Shown: positions 20,801-29,021 of the stretch, piece by piece
Layout: each line of letters begins with the position of its first letter
How positions within the stretch are numbered: position 1 is the first letter of the stretch
Assembly (NCBI GenBank): GCA_016218155.1
Contig: JACREQ010000040.1
Span: 1-64,000 of the forward strand
From: Bacteroidia bacterium
GTDB taxonomy: Bacteria; Bacteroidota; Bacteroidia; Bacteroidales; GWA2-32-17
DNA: 64,000 nucleotides
Direction: 5' to 3'
Program-made: the position numbers and the translations under genes
Notes under the pieces: generated by a model
Databases searched by the model: none
What the model was told of the DNA's origin: nothing
The model's input: only the letters and a program-made list of their open reading frames with translations

Positions 20801-21214
20801 TTAGGTGGTATAGTTGTTAGAAATGGTATATTGTTAGTAGAATTTGCTGATGTTTTGAAAGAACGTGGATTAAAAACCCGCGATGCAATTATTCAGGCTG
20901 GTAAAACACGTATCACTCCGGTGTTACTTACTGCAAGTGCAACAATTATAGGACTTATACCTTTGGCTATCGGTCTAAACATTGACTTTGTAAGCTTATT
21001 CAGTAGTTTTGATCCTAAAATTCACCTTGGTGGGGATAATGTTACATTCTTTGGACCACTTGCATGGACTATTATATTTGGACTTACATTTGCTACTTTC
21101 TTAACATTAATTATGATACCAGTAATGTATTATTTAATGTACACTTCTAAAGTTAAAATTAAACGCGGAAAATCAAACAGAGCCGCAAGAAGATTACAAA
21201 GAGCAAAGATTTAA
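17819..21214 (+). CDS. RND-family efflux transporter, inner-membrane subunit
   Basis: The 1131-residue protein has the AcrB/MexB plan: a first membrane helix (about 20-40), porter domain, six-helix membrane bundle from about 340, second porter domain, and a second membrane bundle from about 940. The proton-relay aspartates are in GIVVDDAIVVIENTHR, and the periplasmic porter motif FPEIVIPTILVNTIYPGTSPND is near the start. It exports a hydrophobic or cationic compound using the proton gradient. Substrate class (drug, metal or metabolite) is not clear. It closes the TetR-TolC-adaptor-RND operon and is followed by a strong terminator. Confidence 0.95.
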   Translation: MKLHKTKEFGPTSWSIDNKMSIYVLVFIISIFGIWNYNTIPKEQFPEIVIPTILVNTIYPGTSPNDMENLISRPIEKNIKSISGVKKITSNSIQDFSTIVVEFNTGIDVAEAKQKVKDAVDKTKSSLPNDLPADPAVREIDISEIPIMYLNISGNYPLDKLKKYAELLQDRIESLKEITRVDIVGALSREIQINVDMYKMQMSGCTFSDIERAISVENMTISGGTIDLQGMTRSIRITGEFKDIETIKNINFKSSAGALLKLSDIAEVKDSFKTQESFARLNNENVITLNIVKKSGQNLLDASDQIKDIIADLQEEKLPEDLTITISGDQSRLTRTTLADLNNTIIIGFILVTIILMFFMGLTNAVFVGLAVPLSMGIAYIVMPGFDFTMNMLVMFSFIFALGIVVDDAIVVIENTHRIFNQHNGKMSIGKAAKIAAGEVFVPILSGTLTTIAPFFPLLFWPGTVGSFMYFIPATLIITLTASLFVAYIINPVFAVRFMKHENEEEKLSSKKIFRNALIITCVSLPFYIFQVWGIGNFIVFLALLYIFHNFWGQFILLRFQKKTIPNILKKYENILHWSLKNRRPYYLMIGLVVLLFATFVITGIKKPKVVFFPDNEPNNLFVLIKMPVGTSVKVTDSVTTIVEKKVFEVIGKHNPIVESIISNVALGASSNAFDFGTITPNQGKVTVNFVDFAKRHGESTSKYMDLLSRSVKNIPGAQISIEKQKMGPPTGKPVNIEISGENLEELIDASVHFKRYLDSLNIQGIELLKSDFEQGKPEIIIDIDRERANSEGIMTGQVGGELRTAVYGKEITKYREGEDQYPVQLRYSEETRENIDKLLNHRITYRDMNSGMLRSIPLSSVAKIRYQNSFGGIKRYNLKRVITLSSDITSGYTANEIVAKINKAIPGFQKSENIEIKLTGEQEDQAETMGFLSKAMVLALLLIFFILITQFNSFGKSVIILSEVIFSIIGVLLGFIIFDMTISIIMTGLGVVALGGIVVRNGILLVEFADVLKERGLKTRDAIIQAGKTRITPVLLTASATIIGLIPLAIGLNIDFVSLFSSFDPKIHLGGDNVTFFGPLAWTIIFGLTFATFLTLIMIPVMYYLMYTSKVKIKRGKSNRAARRLQRAKI

Positions 21215-21236
21215 CAACAAATAATAAGTTTTCATT

Positions 21237-21269
21237 AAAGTCATGTAAGTTTCCTTACATGACTTTTTT
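21237..21269 (+). terminator. Rho-independent terminator of the efflux operon
   Basis: A perfect 13-base stem (AAAGTCATGTAAG with CTTACATGACTTT) and a TTTC loop are followed by a T run, 22 bases after the RND stop codon. Confidence 0.85.
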
Positions 21270-21322
21270 GTTTTGTAATAACAAATGCAATTTCTGGTAT
21301 TTTATTTCAAAATATAATAAAT

Positions 21323-21482
21323 AACGCGAGTTCGATATAATTTGTCATTCTGAACGTAGTGAAGAATCTATATTCTTGACAAATAAATACTTCGATCTTC
21401 AGCAACAGACAATCAATATGACATTAGCGTTATCTGTAAAGTGTATATAATAAACACGATATGCTTATATCGAACTTGCGTT
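21323..21482. mobile_element. MITE-like element with 17-base terminal inverted repeats
   Basis: The ends AACGCGAGTTCGATATA (21323-21339) and TATATCGAACTTGCGTT (21466-21482) are inverted copies matching at 16 of 17 positions around a 126-base non-coding interior. The interior holds a GTCATTCTGAACG-type repeat (21344-21369). No transposase frame is present. The remainder of the 313-base spacer between the RND gene and the next gene holds only the terminator and AT-rich sequence. Confidence 0.55.
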
Positions 21483-21527
21483 AAATAGTAATACTTTGAA
21501 CGTTTACACTTGATGTATTAATTTAAT

Positions 21528-22094
21528 CTACTGTTCGCTTTTCACTTTAAAATGATAACCAATCATTATTAGTACTCCGGATGGATTAACTTTCTCCATA
21601 ACGGGTGGAATAAGTAGATTATATGTAAGAGTTAATGATAACTGACTTTTGTTCTTACAAATTGCACGAATACCTGTGCCGAGATGAAAACCATAAGTAA
21701 AAGAATAAATTGGTTTATCCATAAAAACATTATGATCTGCTTTACCAAGAAAAGTAAAGCCCGAAGAAAAAACAGGAAACACTTTAGTGTCTGGATTAGC
21801 TGCAGTGTAATTCATACTAAACAGGAGTGGAACCATATACAAATAATGATGATTCTCATTATAGTCTTTTGATTTGAAGGAGAAACCCGGAATTACTTCC
21901 ATACACAGTTTATTGCGTTGCCAAACAGGTATTCCAAACTGAATAGTTGGAGCAACCCTGTATATCTCACTTGCAGCCATTCCAGTAAAGTCATATATTC
22001 CTGCACGTATAGATACATTCTGGGCATACAAGGAACCAACCGGAAAAAATGCTCCGATACAAATACTATAAATCAAAATCTTCAATTTCTTCAT
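21528..22094 (-). CDS. Predicted secreted/outer-membrane beta-strand protein, function unknown
   Basis: The protein (188 residues from the ATG at 22094; a TTG at 22106 would add four) has a signal peptide, KKLKILIYSICIGAFFPVGSLYAQ. Alternating strand patterns follow (SIRAGIYDF, IQFGIPVW, LCMEVIPGFSF, SLTLTYNLLIP) and the end is strand-like (GVLIMIGYHFKV). This suggests a small outer-membrane barrel of the kind common in Bacteroidota. No family can be named. Its start lies inside the 3' end of the phosphoesterase gene (29-base overlap), so the two are translationally coupled and probably act together at the cell surface. Confidence 0.6.
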   Translation of the reverse strand: MKKLKILIYSICIGAFFPVGSLYAQNVSIRAGIYDFTGMAASEIYRVAPTIQFGIPVWQRNKLCMEVIPGFSFKSKDYNENHHYLYMVPLLFSMNYTAANPDTKVFPVFSSGFTFLGKADHNVFMDKPIYSFTYGFHLGTGIRAICKNKSQLSLTLTYNLLIPPVMEKVNPSGVLIMIGYHFKVKSEQ

Positions 22095-22920
22095 TAAAAA
22101 GTCCAATTGTTTTTATATTTATTCTTAAGGGATTACTAAAGAATGAAACTTTAATAAAGTGGTTATATTCTCCACCGTAACCTTTATCTAGTGAAGCTCC
22201 TGCCCCACCTGTAGTGATATAACATAATCCATCTTTATAATGTTTATGAAACATATGTTCATGCCCTGAAAATATTGCTTTTACTTTCGGGTGATTGAGA
22301 AACATCTGATGAAGCGAATCATTGTTATGAAGTGGAAATTGCACCTGTGCTCCTTGTGGGTACAAAGGTTTATGCATAAAAATAAAAACATATGGAATAC
22401 TTGTATCATTTGTTGCAGTATCCAGTTGATTATGCAACCATGCCATTTGTGTTCCTGCAATTGAATTTTCTTCACCGGTAACATCACAATCGAGCACAAT
22501 GCAAGTTGCTTTACCTATGTAATTAACATAATACAGATTATTGCCGGGAATATGTCCCCATGTATGCAAAAACTCTTCTGCAGCTGATCCAAAACCCTCA
22601 TGATTACCACGTGCAATAAACAAGGGCATTTTTTCAGTAACCGGCTCAGAATATTTCCAGAAGTTTATCCACTCCGCTTCGTTACCGGCACGCAGCATAA
22701 TATCTCCGCAGCAAAACATTGCTTTTGGGGTTGGAATAATTTCACCCATTTCTTTTGCAAGCACACTGTAAACACCCAATCCCTGTTGTGGATCGCTGCA
22801 CACAACAAATGACCAGTCTTCGCCATCACTTTTCTTTTCTTCTTTTTTGCAACTTTCAAAAAAAGAAATAACAATACAAAATATAATTAACACCGGCCAT
22901 ATAGGTTTTACTATATTCAA
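22066..22920 (-). CDS. Calcineurin-like metallophosphoesterase, predicted lipoprotein
   Basis: The 284-residue protein has an N-terminal hydrophobic signal ending in FFESCKK (lipid anchor Cys24), so it is exported. The metallophosphoesterase motifs are SDPQ (in place of the usual DxH), CCGD, ARGNHE, FIFMHKPLY and SGHEHMF, which form the two-metal site. It likely hydrolyses a phosphomonoester or phosphodiester in the periplasm or at the surface. The frame's start is TTG at 22920 and is kept because it preserves the positively charged signal n-region. It overlaps the downstream barrel-like gene by 29 bases. Confidence 0.8.
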   Translation of the reverse strand: MNIVKPIWPVLIIFCIVISFFESCKKEEKKSDGEDWSFVVCSDPQQGLGVYSVLAKEMGEIIPTPKAMFCCGDIMLRAGNEAEWINFWKYSEPVTEKMPLFIARGNHEGFGSAAEEFLHTWGHIPGNNLYYVNYIGKATCIVLDCDVTGEENSIAGTQMAWLHNQLDTATNDTSIPYVFIFMHKPLYPQGAQVQFPLHNNDSLHQMFLNHPKVKAIFSGHEHMFHKHYKDGLCYITTGGAGASLDKGYGGEYNHFIKVSFFSNPLRINIKTIGLFNEEIEDFDL

Positions 22921-23027
22921 TAGTTTTATTTAAATAAATAATTAAATCAAATGTATAAAATTATTTAATAGAATATAATACGATTAATAATAGATAATAC
23001 TAATCTTCTCGTTGCAAAAGTGACTAT

Positions 23028-23080
23028 GTTGCCAATTTACTACCAACCGTCCAAATGGTTTTGTATTGTGTTAGCTGTTG
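23028..23080 (-). repeat. attC-like half-site after the DUF2971 gene
   Basis: On the plus strand this begins GTTGCCAATTTAC and ends TGTGTTAGCTGTTGG, the same layout as the spacer after two other genes nearby (GTTGCCAAG... GTGTTATGGGC at 27499-27551). It begins 6 bases from the stop of the minus-strand gene. It is reported as a possible remnant recombination boundary. Confidence 0.3.
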
Positions 23081-23086
23081 GATGTA

Positions 23087-24091
23087 TTAATATTCTGATT
23101 CAACAATATATTCTTTACCTTTTTTTACACAAATCAATTTCATGTTTGAAACTTTCAAGTTATATGTATTGTTTTCTTCAATAGTCATTTCATTTGTTTT
23201 AATTTTATTTTCAATTAAAAAGTCAAGAATTTGTATTTTAAATTTGTCATTTACATTTTCGTTTGGTCTAAGTTCAAAAAATCTTTTCCCTTTACCTAAA
23301 TATTTATTAGTCAGATTTCCCTTAAAAAACTTATAACCAAGAATAATGGAATTAATTTTTTCAAAACCATAATTAATTTTCCTTTTCTCTAAACTATGAT
23401 TTGGCAAATCATAATCAGGAATTGACATATTTTCTCTATTTAAAATAAATCTCCACTCTTTTTCATGTAGCCAACGATTAGATTTAACATTAGTTACGTA
23501 TAAGAGATTTTCTTTTTCCATCTCCACACTTTCAGGGGAAATTGTAATATAACTTTCACTGTAATTTATAGGAAAAGGACCTATTATTTCGTTATTATTA
23601 TTAAATAAACTATTATTAAAATCTATAACAAAGCCTTCATGATTAGTATAATATGACCACATTAACAAATCATTGTCAATTTCTGATAAAGATAAGATGC
23701 CACAATCTTTAAAAAGAAGATTCCAATAAATATTTAGAGTAATATCAAGAAGTTCTTCTTTATTTTCAAATAATGTATGTTTAACAAAATTCTCAAGTTG
23801 ATCATTAGTTTTTGGTGAATCTGGGAAAACATAATGATTACTTTTTATCATTAAATTAATAAATTGACTTTCTGAAAATTTATTTAAACTAATTAATCTT
23901 CGACAAGAATCAAATGGGTCGTTTAGAATTAATGGATGTGAAAAAAATAAATAACTATTTATCAATGCATTTACATTATATTCTGTTAAACTAAAATATT
24001 TAATAAAAGAATTAGGTAAAACAATTTTTCTATTAGGAATAATACTTCCATTTTGATTGTCACAAAAATATTCCCAGTCATTAAACTTCAT
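23087..24091 (-). CDS. DUF2971-family protein
   Basis: The protein (334 residues from the ATG at 24091; a GTG at 24112 would add seven) matches the DUF2971 pattern. Near the start are KYFSLTEYNVNALINSYLFF and SHPLILNDPFD, in the middle CGILSLSE-(x)5-LMWSYYTNHEGFVI, and then a strand region with KEWRF. The biochemical function of this family is not established; members often sit in accessory and defence-rich regions and in integron cassettes. There is no signal peptide. It stands alone between repeated spacers, with base composition even more AT-rich than its neighbours, which fits acquired DNA. Confidence 0.75.
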   Translation of the reverse strand: MKFNDWEYFCDNQNGSIIPNRKIVLPNSFIKYFSLTEYNVNALINSYLFFSHPLILNDPFDSCRRLISLNKFSESQFINLMIKSNHYVFPDSPKTNDQLENFVKHTLFENKEELLDITLNIYWNLLFKDCGILSLSEIDNDLLMWSYYTNHEGFVIDFNNSLFNNNNEIIGPFPINYSESYITISPESVEMEKENLLYVTNVKSNRWLHEKEWRFILNRENMSIPDYDLPNHSLEKRKINYGFEKINSIILGYKFFKGNLTNKYLGKGKRFFELRPNENVNDKFKIQILDFLIENKIKTNEMTIEENNTYNLKVSNMKLICVKKGKEYIVESEY

Positions 24092-24118
24092 TTTGATATA
24101 ATTTTTTCGCACACCTTG

Positions 24119-24220
24119 CCGCTAACACTTATAAATTCAAATTAATAACTAATATATTTATTGTATCTAAACCATAAAAATAGCAAGTATTAACATTAAA
24201 TCAAAATGTTATTAAACAAA
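24119..24220. repeat. Spacer repeat, copy 1 (second copy 28180-28285)
   Basis: The segment 24141-24220 is almost the same as 28206-28285 (for example ACTAATATATTTATTGTATC and AATAGCAAGTATTA in both). Both copies are preceded by TAACAC, and both lie just upstream of a minus-strand gene. The similarity across about 100 bases is too long for chance. Confidence 0.75.
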
Positions 24221-24368
24221 TAATTAATACAATTAAGTATTTTAATTACTCGTGATTTTCTCCTCTTCCATGGTTCGTGTGTTCTCGAATCTAAGTTGAA
24301 TATTAAATATGACCTAACAAAATTTACAAATTAAATTTATAAAAAACTTAGTTAAAATTGCGTTTCAA

Positions 24369-25706
24369 TTAATCTTTAACACAACGACAACTAAAACCAC
24401 TCTCCACTGCATAGCTAGAGCGCCCAACAACAGTAAGGCTATAATTCAATGCATGAACCCAGGCCATAAAAAATGGCTCTGTTGATGTCCAAAAATATGC
24501 ACTTTGACCAAAATCTTCGAAAACTCCATTCCATGTATCTCCTCCCGGAAGACCGGAAAAACCGGTTAAATTTGTTGCACCTGAATTAGGAGCCCACCAA
24601 TAAGATGTACATGTCTCTTTTAAGTTGCCACCTTCGTCTGTTCCAAGCAAACTTATTGTTGAAGTATTGTAAGGGAAAGCACCGGGATTGATACCAGAAT
24701 TTCTTTCTAAAGTTGTCCACTCATAATGAGATGGGATATGCCAACCATTAGGGCAAAGTCCTTTTACGGGATTTGTACATTTGTCATTAGGCGGAGCACC
24801 TGTACCATTACATTGTATAGCTCCTTGCATAAGATTTGCCCACTCATATAAACCTCCCATAGGACAATTTGGATCGGCTTGCCCATATACGTCCATACAA
24901 AATTTTGTTCCAGATACCTGAGGACTGGTAACCGGTACATAAGTACCGGCATTCAAATTTTCAGCCATCCACCATTGGTTTCCTATTTGTACTATAGAAT
25001 AGCTATTACCATTGGAATCAGTACAAGGCATAAAAGTAAAATTTACTGTTTGACTATTGTTAGGAACAAGCATTACTATGGTGCGGAATACGCCCGATTT
25101 TCCTGTCAGTTTTAAAAGATCACCAACGGTATATTGCATGTCTATTATTGCTTTTTCACTTTTTAAGCTCTTTGGCATCTCTGTTAACATTTTGTCAGGA
25201 ATTGTTTCGACACGCTTTATTTCAGGGTTAGCAAGAACTTTATTTACACTTACAATTTTAGAATTAAAACAATATGTTTCAGATTCAACCTTTAGTAAAT
25301 ATACACCTTCACTTATTCCACTTAGTTTGTAAATATGATGCCCCTTTGTTAATAATTCCTGAACTTGAATAATTTTATTTCCGGCTAAATTATATAATCC
25401 TACAGTTGCTTTTCCAATTGATTTTGACTCAATTTCAATATAACAAAGATCAGACATAGGATTCGGATAAGTAAAAAGCTTAATTTCTGTTCCTGTATTC
25501 ACTTCATTAATTCCAACTTCAGCAACAAGGTGCAATATATTACTTCCTGCAATATTTATACTTTTACATTGTGTTAAGTTTTCTACATTTACAGAGTCAA
25601 CAAAAGTACTTGATCCTGAACCCATAAAATCAATCTGATAATCCTGAGCATTAATAACAGAACTAACAAATAGTGTAATAATAAATGTAAATATTTTTGA
25701 TCTCAT
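24369..25706 (-). CDS. Secreted FISUMP-domain protein with internal T9SS-like sorting domain
   Basis: The 445-residue protein has a signal peptide (residues 1-20, ending INAQ). Residues about 75-155 look like a type IX secretion C-terminal sorting domain (TYPNPMSDLCYIEI, VGLYNLAGNKI, GISEGVYLLKVES), but here it lies in the N-terminal half. The C-terminal 220 residues are a FISUMP (Fibrobacter major paralogous) domain: GNQWWMAENLNAGTYV, CPMGGLYEWANLM, GLCPNGWHIPSHYEW, SGLPGGDTWNG, and a closing FSCRCVKD. FISUMP proteins are cell-surface proteins of poorly known role. The unusual domain order suggests fusion. The gene is single, between repeated spacers. Confidence 0.82.
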   Translation of the reverse strand: MRSKIFTFIITLFVSSVINAQDYQIDFMGSGSSTFVDSVNVENLTQCKSINIAGSNILHLVAEVGINEVNTGTEIKLFTYPNPMSDLCYIEIESKSIGKATVGLYNLAGNKIIQVQELLTKGHHIYKLSGISEGVYLLKVESETYCFNSKIVSVNKVLANPEIKRVETIPDKMLTEMPKSLKSEKAIIDMQYTVGDLLKLTGKSGVFRTIVMLVPNNSQTVNFTFMPCTDSNGNSYSIVQIGNQWWMAENLNAGTYVPVTSPQVSGTKFCMDVYGQADPNCPMGGLYEWANLMQGAIQCNGTGAPPNDKCTNPVKGLCPNGWHIPSHYEWTTLERNSGINPGAFPYNTSTISLLGTDEGGNLKETCTSYWWAPNSGATNLTGFSGLPGGDTWNGVFEDFGQSAYFWTSTEPFFMAWVHALNYSLTVVGRSSYAVESGFSCRCVKD

Positions 25707-25757
25707 ATTGTTTCAGCATATTATCGTTTATATTTTTATTAATGTTAAATGTATAAA

Positions 25758-25800
25758 GTTGCCCATAACTGCTCGTTGTTGTCATTGATGGTGTTATAGA
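25758..25800 (-). repeat. attC-like half-site after the T9SS cargo gene
   Basis: The plus strand reads TTGCCCATAACTGCTCGTTG and ends GGTGTTATAGATG, matching one arm of the fuller element at 27420-27552. It starts 4 bases from the stop of the minus-strand gene at 25805. Confidence 0.35.
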
Positions 25801-25804
25801 TGCT

Positions 25805-27394
25805 CTATTGTATGATTATTTTTCCTATTTCAACTGTTTTTGAATCGGAAATAATATGATAAATATATACTCCACTTACAAGATTGTCACGTGTAATTTG
25901 GGATTCTGGTTTGGTAAGTGGAATTTGCTTAACTTTTTGTCCAAAGACATTAAATAACTCAAGTGTGGCATATTTAATTACACTTTCTGTTTTAATTGTA
26001 GCTGAGAAGGAGAATGGATTAGGATAAATGTTCCACAATTTGTCTATTTCTTGAATTGAAGGCACTGATACCGGCAAACAAATATTTTTTGTATAAAAAT
26101 TACGACTAACAGCATTCCATGGTATTTGAGTTGATTGAAAATTAATATTTTCGAGAGTAGAAGCAATCGATATTTGAAATGTTTGATTTATAATTGATGG
26201 TGTCCAAGAAACATTAGAGCAAGTTGTATTACCAAGTGAATCAGTTTTTACTAAATGAATTTTTGAACTATCATTATTAGAACCGGTAGCCCATGTCTGC
26301 CCAGTAAACACAAAGCCACTATCATTAATTTGAATAGCATTTGCAGGATGTTCTGCCCAAGAAGTGCCATAAGCTTTAGACCAAGAAACAGAGCCGTCAG
26401 GCTTTATTTTAATTAAGCATGCATCATCGTCCCCATTACCAACACTATTTGTTTGACCACATATTATGACACCGCCGTCACTAGTTTTTGAGATAGATCG
26501 ACAATTATCGGTATAAGTACCACCGTAGCATTTATTCCAAATACAATTGCCTGTACTGTTAAGTTTAAAGACACCTATATCCTCTGACTGCGCGACGGTA
26601 TTGGGATTACTAAAAGCATAATTTACAAAAATATCTCCAAATTTATTTTCTGTGATTGAGTAACCAACCAAACCACTGTATGTAGGGGTTGGAGTATAAC
26701 GATTAGACCAAAGAACATTGCCTGATGAAGATATTTTCCAAACATCAATACCATAAGAAGACCCATGTCCGCAAACCACCACGTCTCCTGTCGTTGTCGA
26801 TGTGATATCTAATGGCCACCAATCTCCCTGAGGGTCCCAATCAGGTGCCCATTTAATCCAATTAACACTTCCTGCACTGTCAATCTTCATTATTGCGATA
26901 CCCACATTGCTTGATGTATTATTCACAGCAAAGCCGGAAACATAAAAGCCATTTTCATTATCTGCACTAAGTTTATAAAATTCCTCATATAAGACATTAC
27001 CATAGGATTTTGCCCATAAGGTATTTCCTGAACTATCAGTTTTCATTACAAAACCATCATATGAACCTGAACCAAAACTAAGTGTTGAACCACACATTAC
27101 TAATTTTCTATCTGCAAGTTCAATAACATCAAAAATAATATCAATATTAACACCTTCATAATCCTTTACCCATAGAATAATTCCAGAAGCATTAACTTTC
27201 ATCATAAAGGCGTTTCCAGAAGAACCAAATCCATTAGTTTGTCCAACTATAATAAAATTACCATCATCTGTTTGGATGACTTTTTTTGCTCTGTCAAAAT
27301 ATGAAGAACCATAACGGAAATTAAAATTTGTCTGAGCAAATAGAATTTGTGTAAGAAATAAAAATATAATGGATAATAATAATAATTTTTTCAT
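25805..27394 (-). CDS. Secreted T9SS cargo protein with propeller-like repeats
   Basis: The 529-residue protein has a signal peptide (residues 1-20, ending LFAQ). About seven repeats follow in the form DDGNFIIVGQTNGFGSSGNA-FMMK-(x)n-G-x-ILW-K-Y, typical of a beta-propeller of the Kelch/SBBP-like class (residues about 25-400). The C-terminal 80 residues are a type A sorting domain for type IX secretion: IYPNPFSFSATIKT, YATLELFNVFGQKV and VSGVYIYHIISDSKTVEIGKIIIQ. It is therefore exported to the surface or medium. The ligand or activity is unknown. It is a single gene flanked by attC-like spacers. Confidence 0.82.
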   Translation of the reverse strand: MKKLLLLSIIFLFLTQILFAQTNFNFRYGSSYFDRAKKVIQTDDGNFIIVGQTNGFGSSGNAFMMKVNASGIILWVKDYEGVNIDIIFDVIELADRKLVMCGSTLSFGSGSYDGFVMKTDSSGNTLWAKSYGNVLYEEFYKLSADNENGFYVSGFAVNNTSSNVGIAIMKIDSAGSVNWIKWAPDWDPQGDWWPLDITSTTTGDVVVCGHGSSYGIDVWKISSSGNVLWSNRYTPTPTYSGLVGYSITENKFGDIFVNYAFSNPNTVAQSEDIGVFKLNSTGNCIWNKCYGGTYTDNCRSISKTSDGGVIICGQTNSVGNGDDDACLIKIKPDGSVSWSKAYGTSWAEHPANAIQINDSGFVFTGQTWATGSNNDSSKIHLVKTDSLGNTTCSNVSWTPSIINQTFQISIASTLENINFQSTQIPWNAVSRNFYTKNICLPVSVPSIQEIDKLWNIYPNPFSFSATIKTESVIKYATLELFNVFGQKVKQIPLTKPESQITRDNLVSGVYIYHIISDSKTVEIGKIIIQ

Positions 27395-27419
27395 ATTGTC
27401 AATTTTTGTTTTAAGGGTT

Positions 27420-27552
27420 GCTAACGGTTGAAGTTACGGAACGACGAGCATTTGCTTGCAGTCAGCGTCAAACCGCTAAGAATATTATTTAATGTTATAG
27501 TTGCCAAGTTGCACATTACTGCTCGTTGTTTTCGTAGGTGGTGTTATGGGCT
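27420..27552 (-). repeat. attC-like imperfect palindrome
   Basis: The arms GCTAACGG...ACGGAACGACGAGCA (27420-27450) and TGCTCGTTGTTTTCGT...GTGTTATGGGC (27520-27551) fold back on each other with bulges around a spacer of about 70 bases. Outer boxes TAAC and GTTA, inner complementary stems, total length about 130 bases and a position just after a gene stop are the layout of integron attC sites. No integrase gene is visible in the window, so the assignment is tentative. Confidence 0.4.
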
Positions 27553-27559
27553 GTAATTT

Positions 27560-28123
27560 CTATTCTTTAATTAAAGTCTTAAAGTAAGTTTTATGGTCTG
27601 AAGTCAATTTAACAACATACACGCCTTTGTTAAATTTACTGATGTCACATTGCTTGTCACTTATAATTATTTCTTTAAGCAGAATTTTGCCATTTAAATC
27701 GAAAAATTCTGCAACTGCATTTGAAAGAGAAGTCTTAATGTAAACTTTATCGATTGCGGGATTCGGAGTAATCAGCCAATTTGTATTTTTTACATTTTCG
27801 ATTCCATTACACAATGAAACATACATATCTCCTGATGTTGTCACTGAAGTGTCAGGATATTGAATTACTGTCAAAGAAATTGTGATAGTTCCTGCAATTG
27901 GAAAACTAACCTGAATTGGTCCTTGTCCACTTCCACTAACTATTTGTCCTGAACCAAAATCCCATATATATATTGCAGAAGGTGAGGCGTTACCAGTATA
28001 AACTACGGTAGTAATTTGATTTGTGCATACATATTCACTCGGCACAGCAAAATAGGATGTAGGTGCTTGACCAAAAGAAAATGTTGCAGTTGCAAGTAAG
28101 AAAAGTAATATTAAATTTCTCAT
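27560..28123 (-). CDS. Small secreted PKD-domain protein with T9SS sorting domain
   Basis: The 187-residue protein has a signal peptide (residues 1-18, ending SFGQ). A PKD-like immunoglobulin fold follows (about 25-108; YIWDFGSGQIVSGSGQ, GTITISLTVIQYP), and then a type IX C-terminal sorting domain (about 112-187; WLITPNPAIDKVYIKT, VAEFFDLNGKIL, NKGVYVVKLTSD). It is a surface or secreted protein, possibly involved in binding or adhesion. Inverted GTGTTATGGGCT and AGCCCATAACAC sequences lie just outside its two ends (27541-27552 and about 28180-28191), giving it the look of a mobile gene cassette. Confidence 0.8.
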   Translation of the reverse strand: MRNLILLFLLATATFSFGQAPTSYFAVPSEYVCTNQITTVVYTGNASPSAIYIWDFGSGQIVSGSGQGPIQVSFPIAGTITISLTVIQYPDTSVTTSGDMYVSLCNGIENVKNTNWLITPNPAIDKVYIKTSLSNAVAEFFDLNGKILLKEIIISDKQCDISKFNKGVYVVKLTSDHKTYFKTLIKE

Positions 28124-28179
28124 ATTATTTTTAGATTATGTGGTTAAAACAATATTATACGATTCACTATTTCTTATTA

Positions 28180-28285
28180 TAGCCCATAACACATATTTAT
28201 TCCCAATTAATTACTAATATATTTATTGTATCTATACTATAAAAATAGCAAGTATTAGCATTAAATCAAAATGTTATTAAGCATA
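28180..28285. repeat. Spacer repeat, copy 2 (first copy 24119-24220)
   Basis: It begins AGCCCATAACAC and continues with about 80 bases nearly the same as 24141-24220, including AAATCAAAATGTTATTAA. It lies upstream of the PKD-domain gene. Confidence 0.75.
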
Positions 28286-28304
28286 ATACCTATCATAAAA
28301 AGAT

Positions 28305-29015
28305 TTATTTATATAACCCAGTAAAATCAAACGCTTGTTCTAATAGCCAGTTTTTATATTCTTTGTTACTTACAGTAATATTTTGCATACATGAATTTAT
28401 CTGTTCTTTAGAAATATTTTCTTTGTAGGTTATACAAATATCTGAAATTTGTTTTTCGATATCACCATATTTAACAATGTTCAGAGATTTATAATTATCA
28501 TTGATACCAGTCAATAAATACCATTCTGCATATCCATATATTCGTTCAGACATATGATAGTACATTGTTCCACCTTGCGAAACACATTGGAAAGTACTAT
28601 TAACACTGTTAAATATATTTTGCAAAGCTATTCTTAACGTATCAGAATCAACAAATTTTTTATCTACCTCTTTCCTTAAAACCATTGAATATATTTTATA
28701 AAATTCATCCTGTCCTGCTTCGCTTGTAAATCCATTTATATCAAGCTGCTCTTCACAACTTAATAAACAAAGTGCATATAAACTATCAGGATTATAAATT
28801 TTACAAGAATCAACATTCAAATAAGGTATAGCATTTTGAATTTCCTGCATTTGCTTTTCAGTTAATCTTATTATCTGCCCTGTGTCAGAGTCGTAATATC
28901 TAAAAAAATATCCTGAACTATCTTCATTAATTTTTATAGTTTTTTCTTTAATCTGATTACATGAAACAGATAAAATAAGAACAAATAACATTATAATATG
29001 AAATAGACTTTTCAT
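28305..29015 (-). CDS. Predicted lipoprotein of unknown function
   Basis: The 236-residue protein starts at the ATG at 29015 (a TTG two codons earlier is also in frame). It has a lipoprotein signal, MKSLFHIIMLFVLILSVSCNQ, with the anchor Cys about residue 19. The mature part is polar and mostly helical, with four scattered further cysteines, and I do not recognise a family. The gene starts 6 bases after the thiolase stop, so it may be transcribed with the thiolase, but nothing ties it to aromatic metabolism. Confidence 0.6.
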   Translation of the reverse strand: MKSLFHIIMLFVLILSVSCNQIKEKTIKINEDSSGYFFRYYDSDTGQIIRLTEKQMQEIQNAIPYLNVDSCKIYNPDSLYALCLLSCEEQLDINGFTSEAGQDEFYKIYSMVLRKEVDKKFVDSDTLRIALQNIFNSVNSTFQCVSQGGTMYYHMSERIYGYAEWYLLTGINDNYKSLNIVKYGDIEKQISDICITYKENISKEQINSCMQNITVSNKEYKNWLLEQAFDFTGLYK

Positions 29016-29021
29016 ATACAA

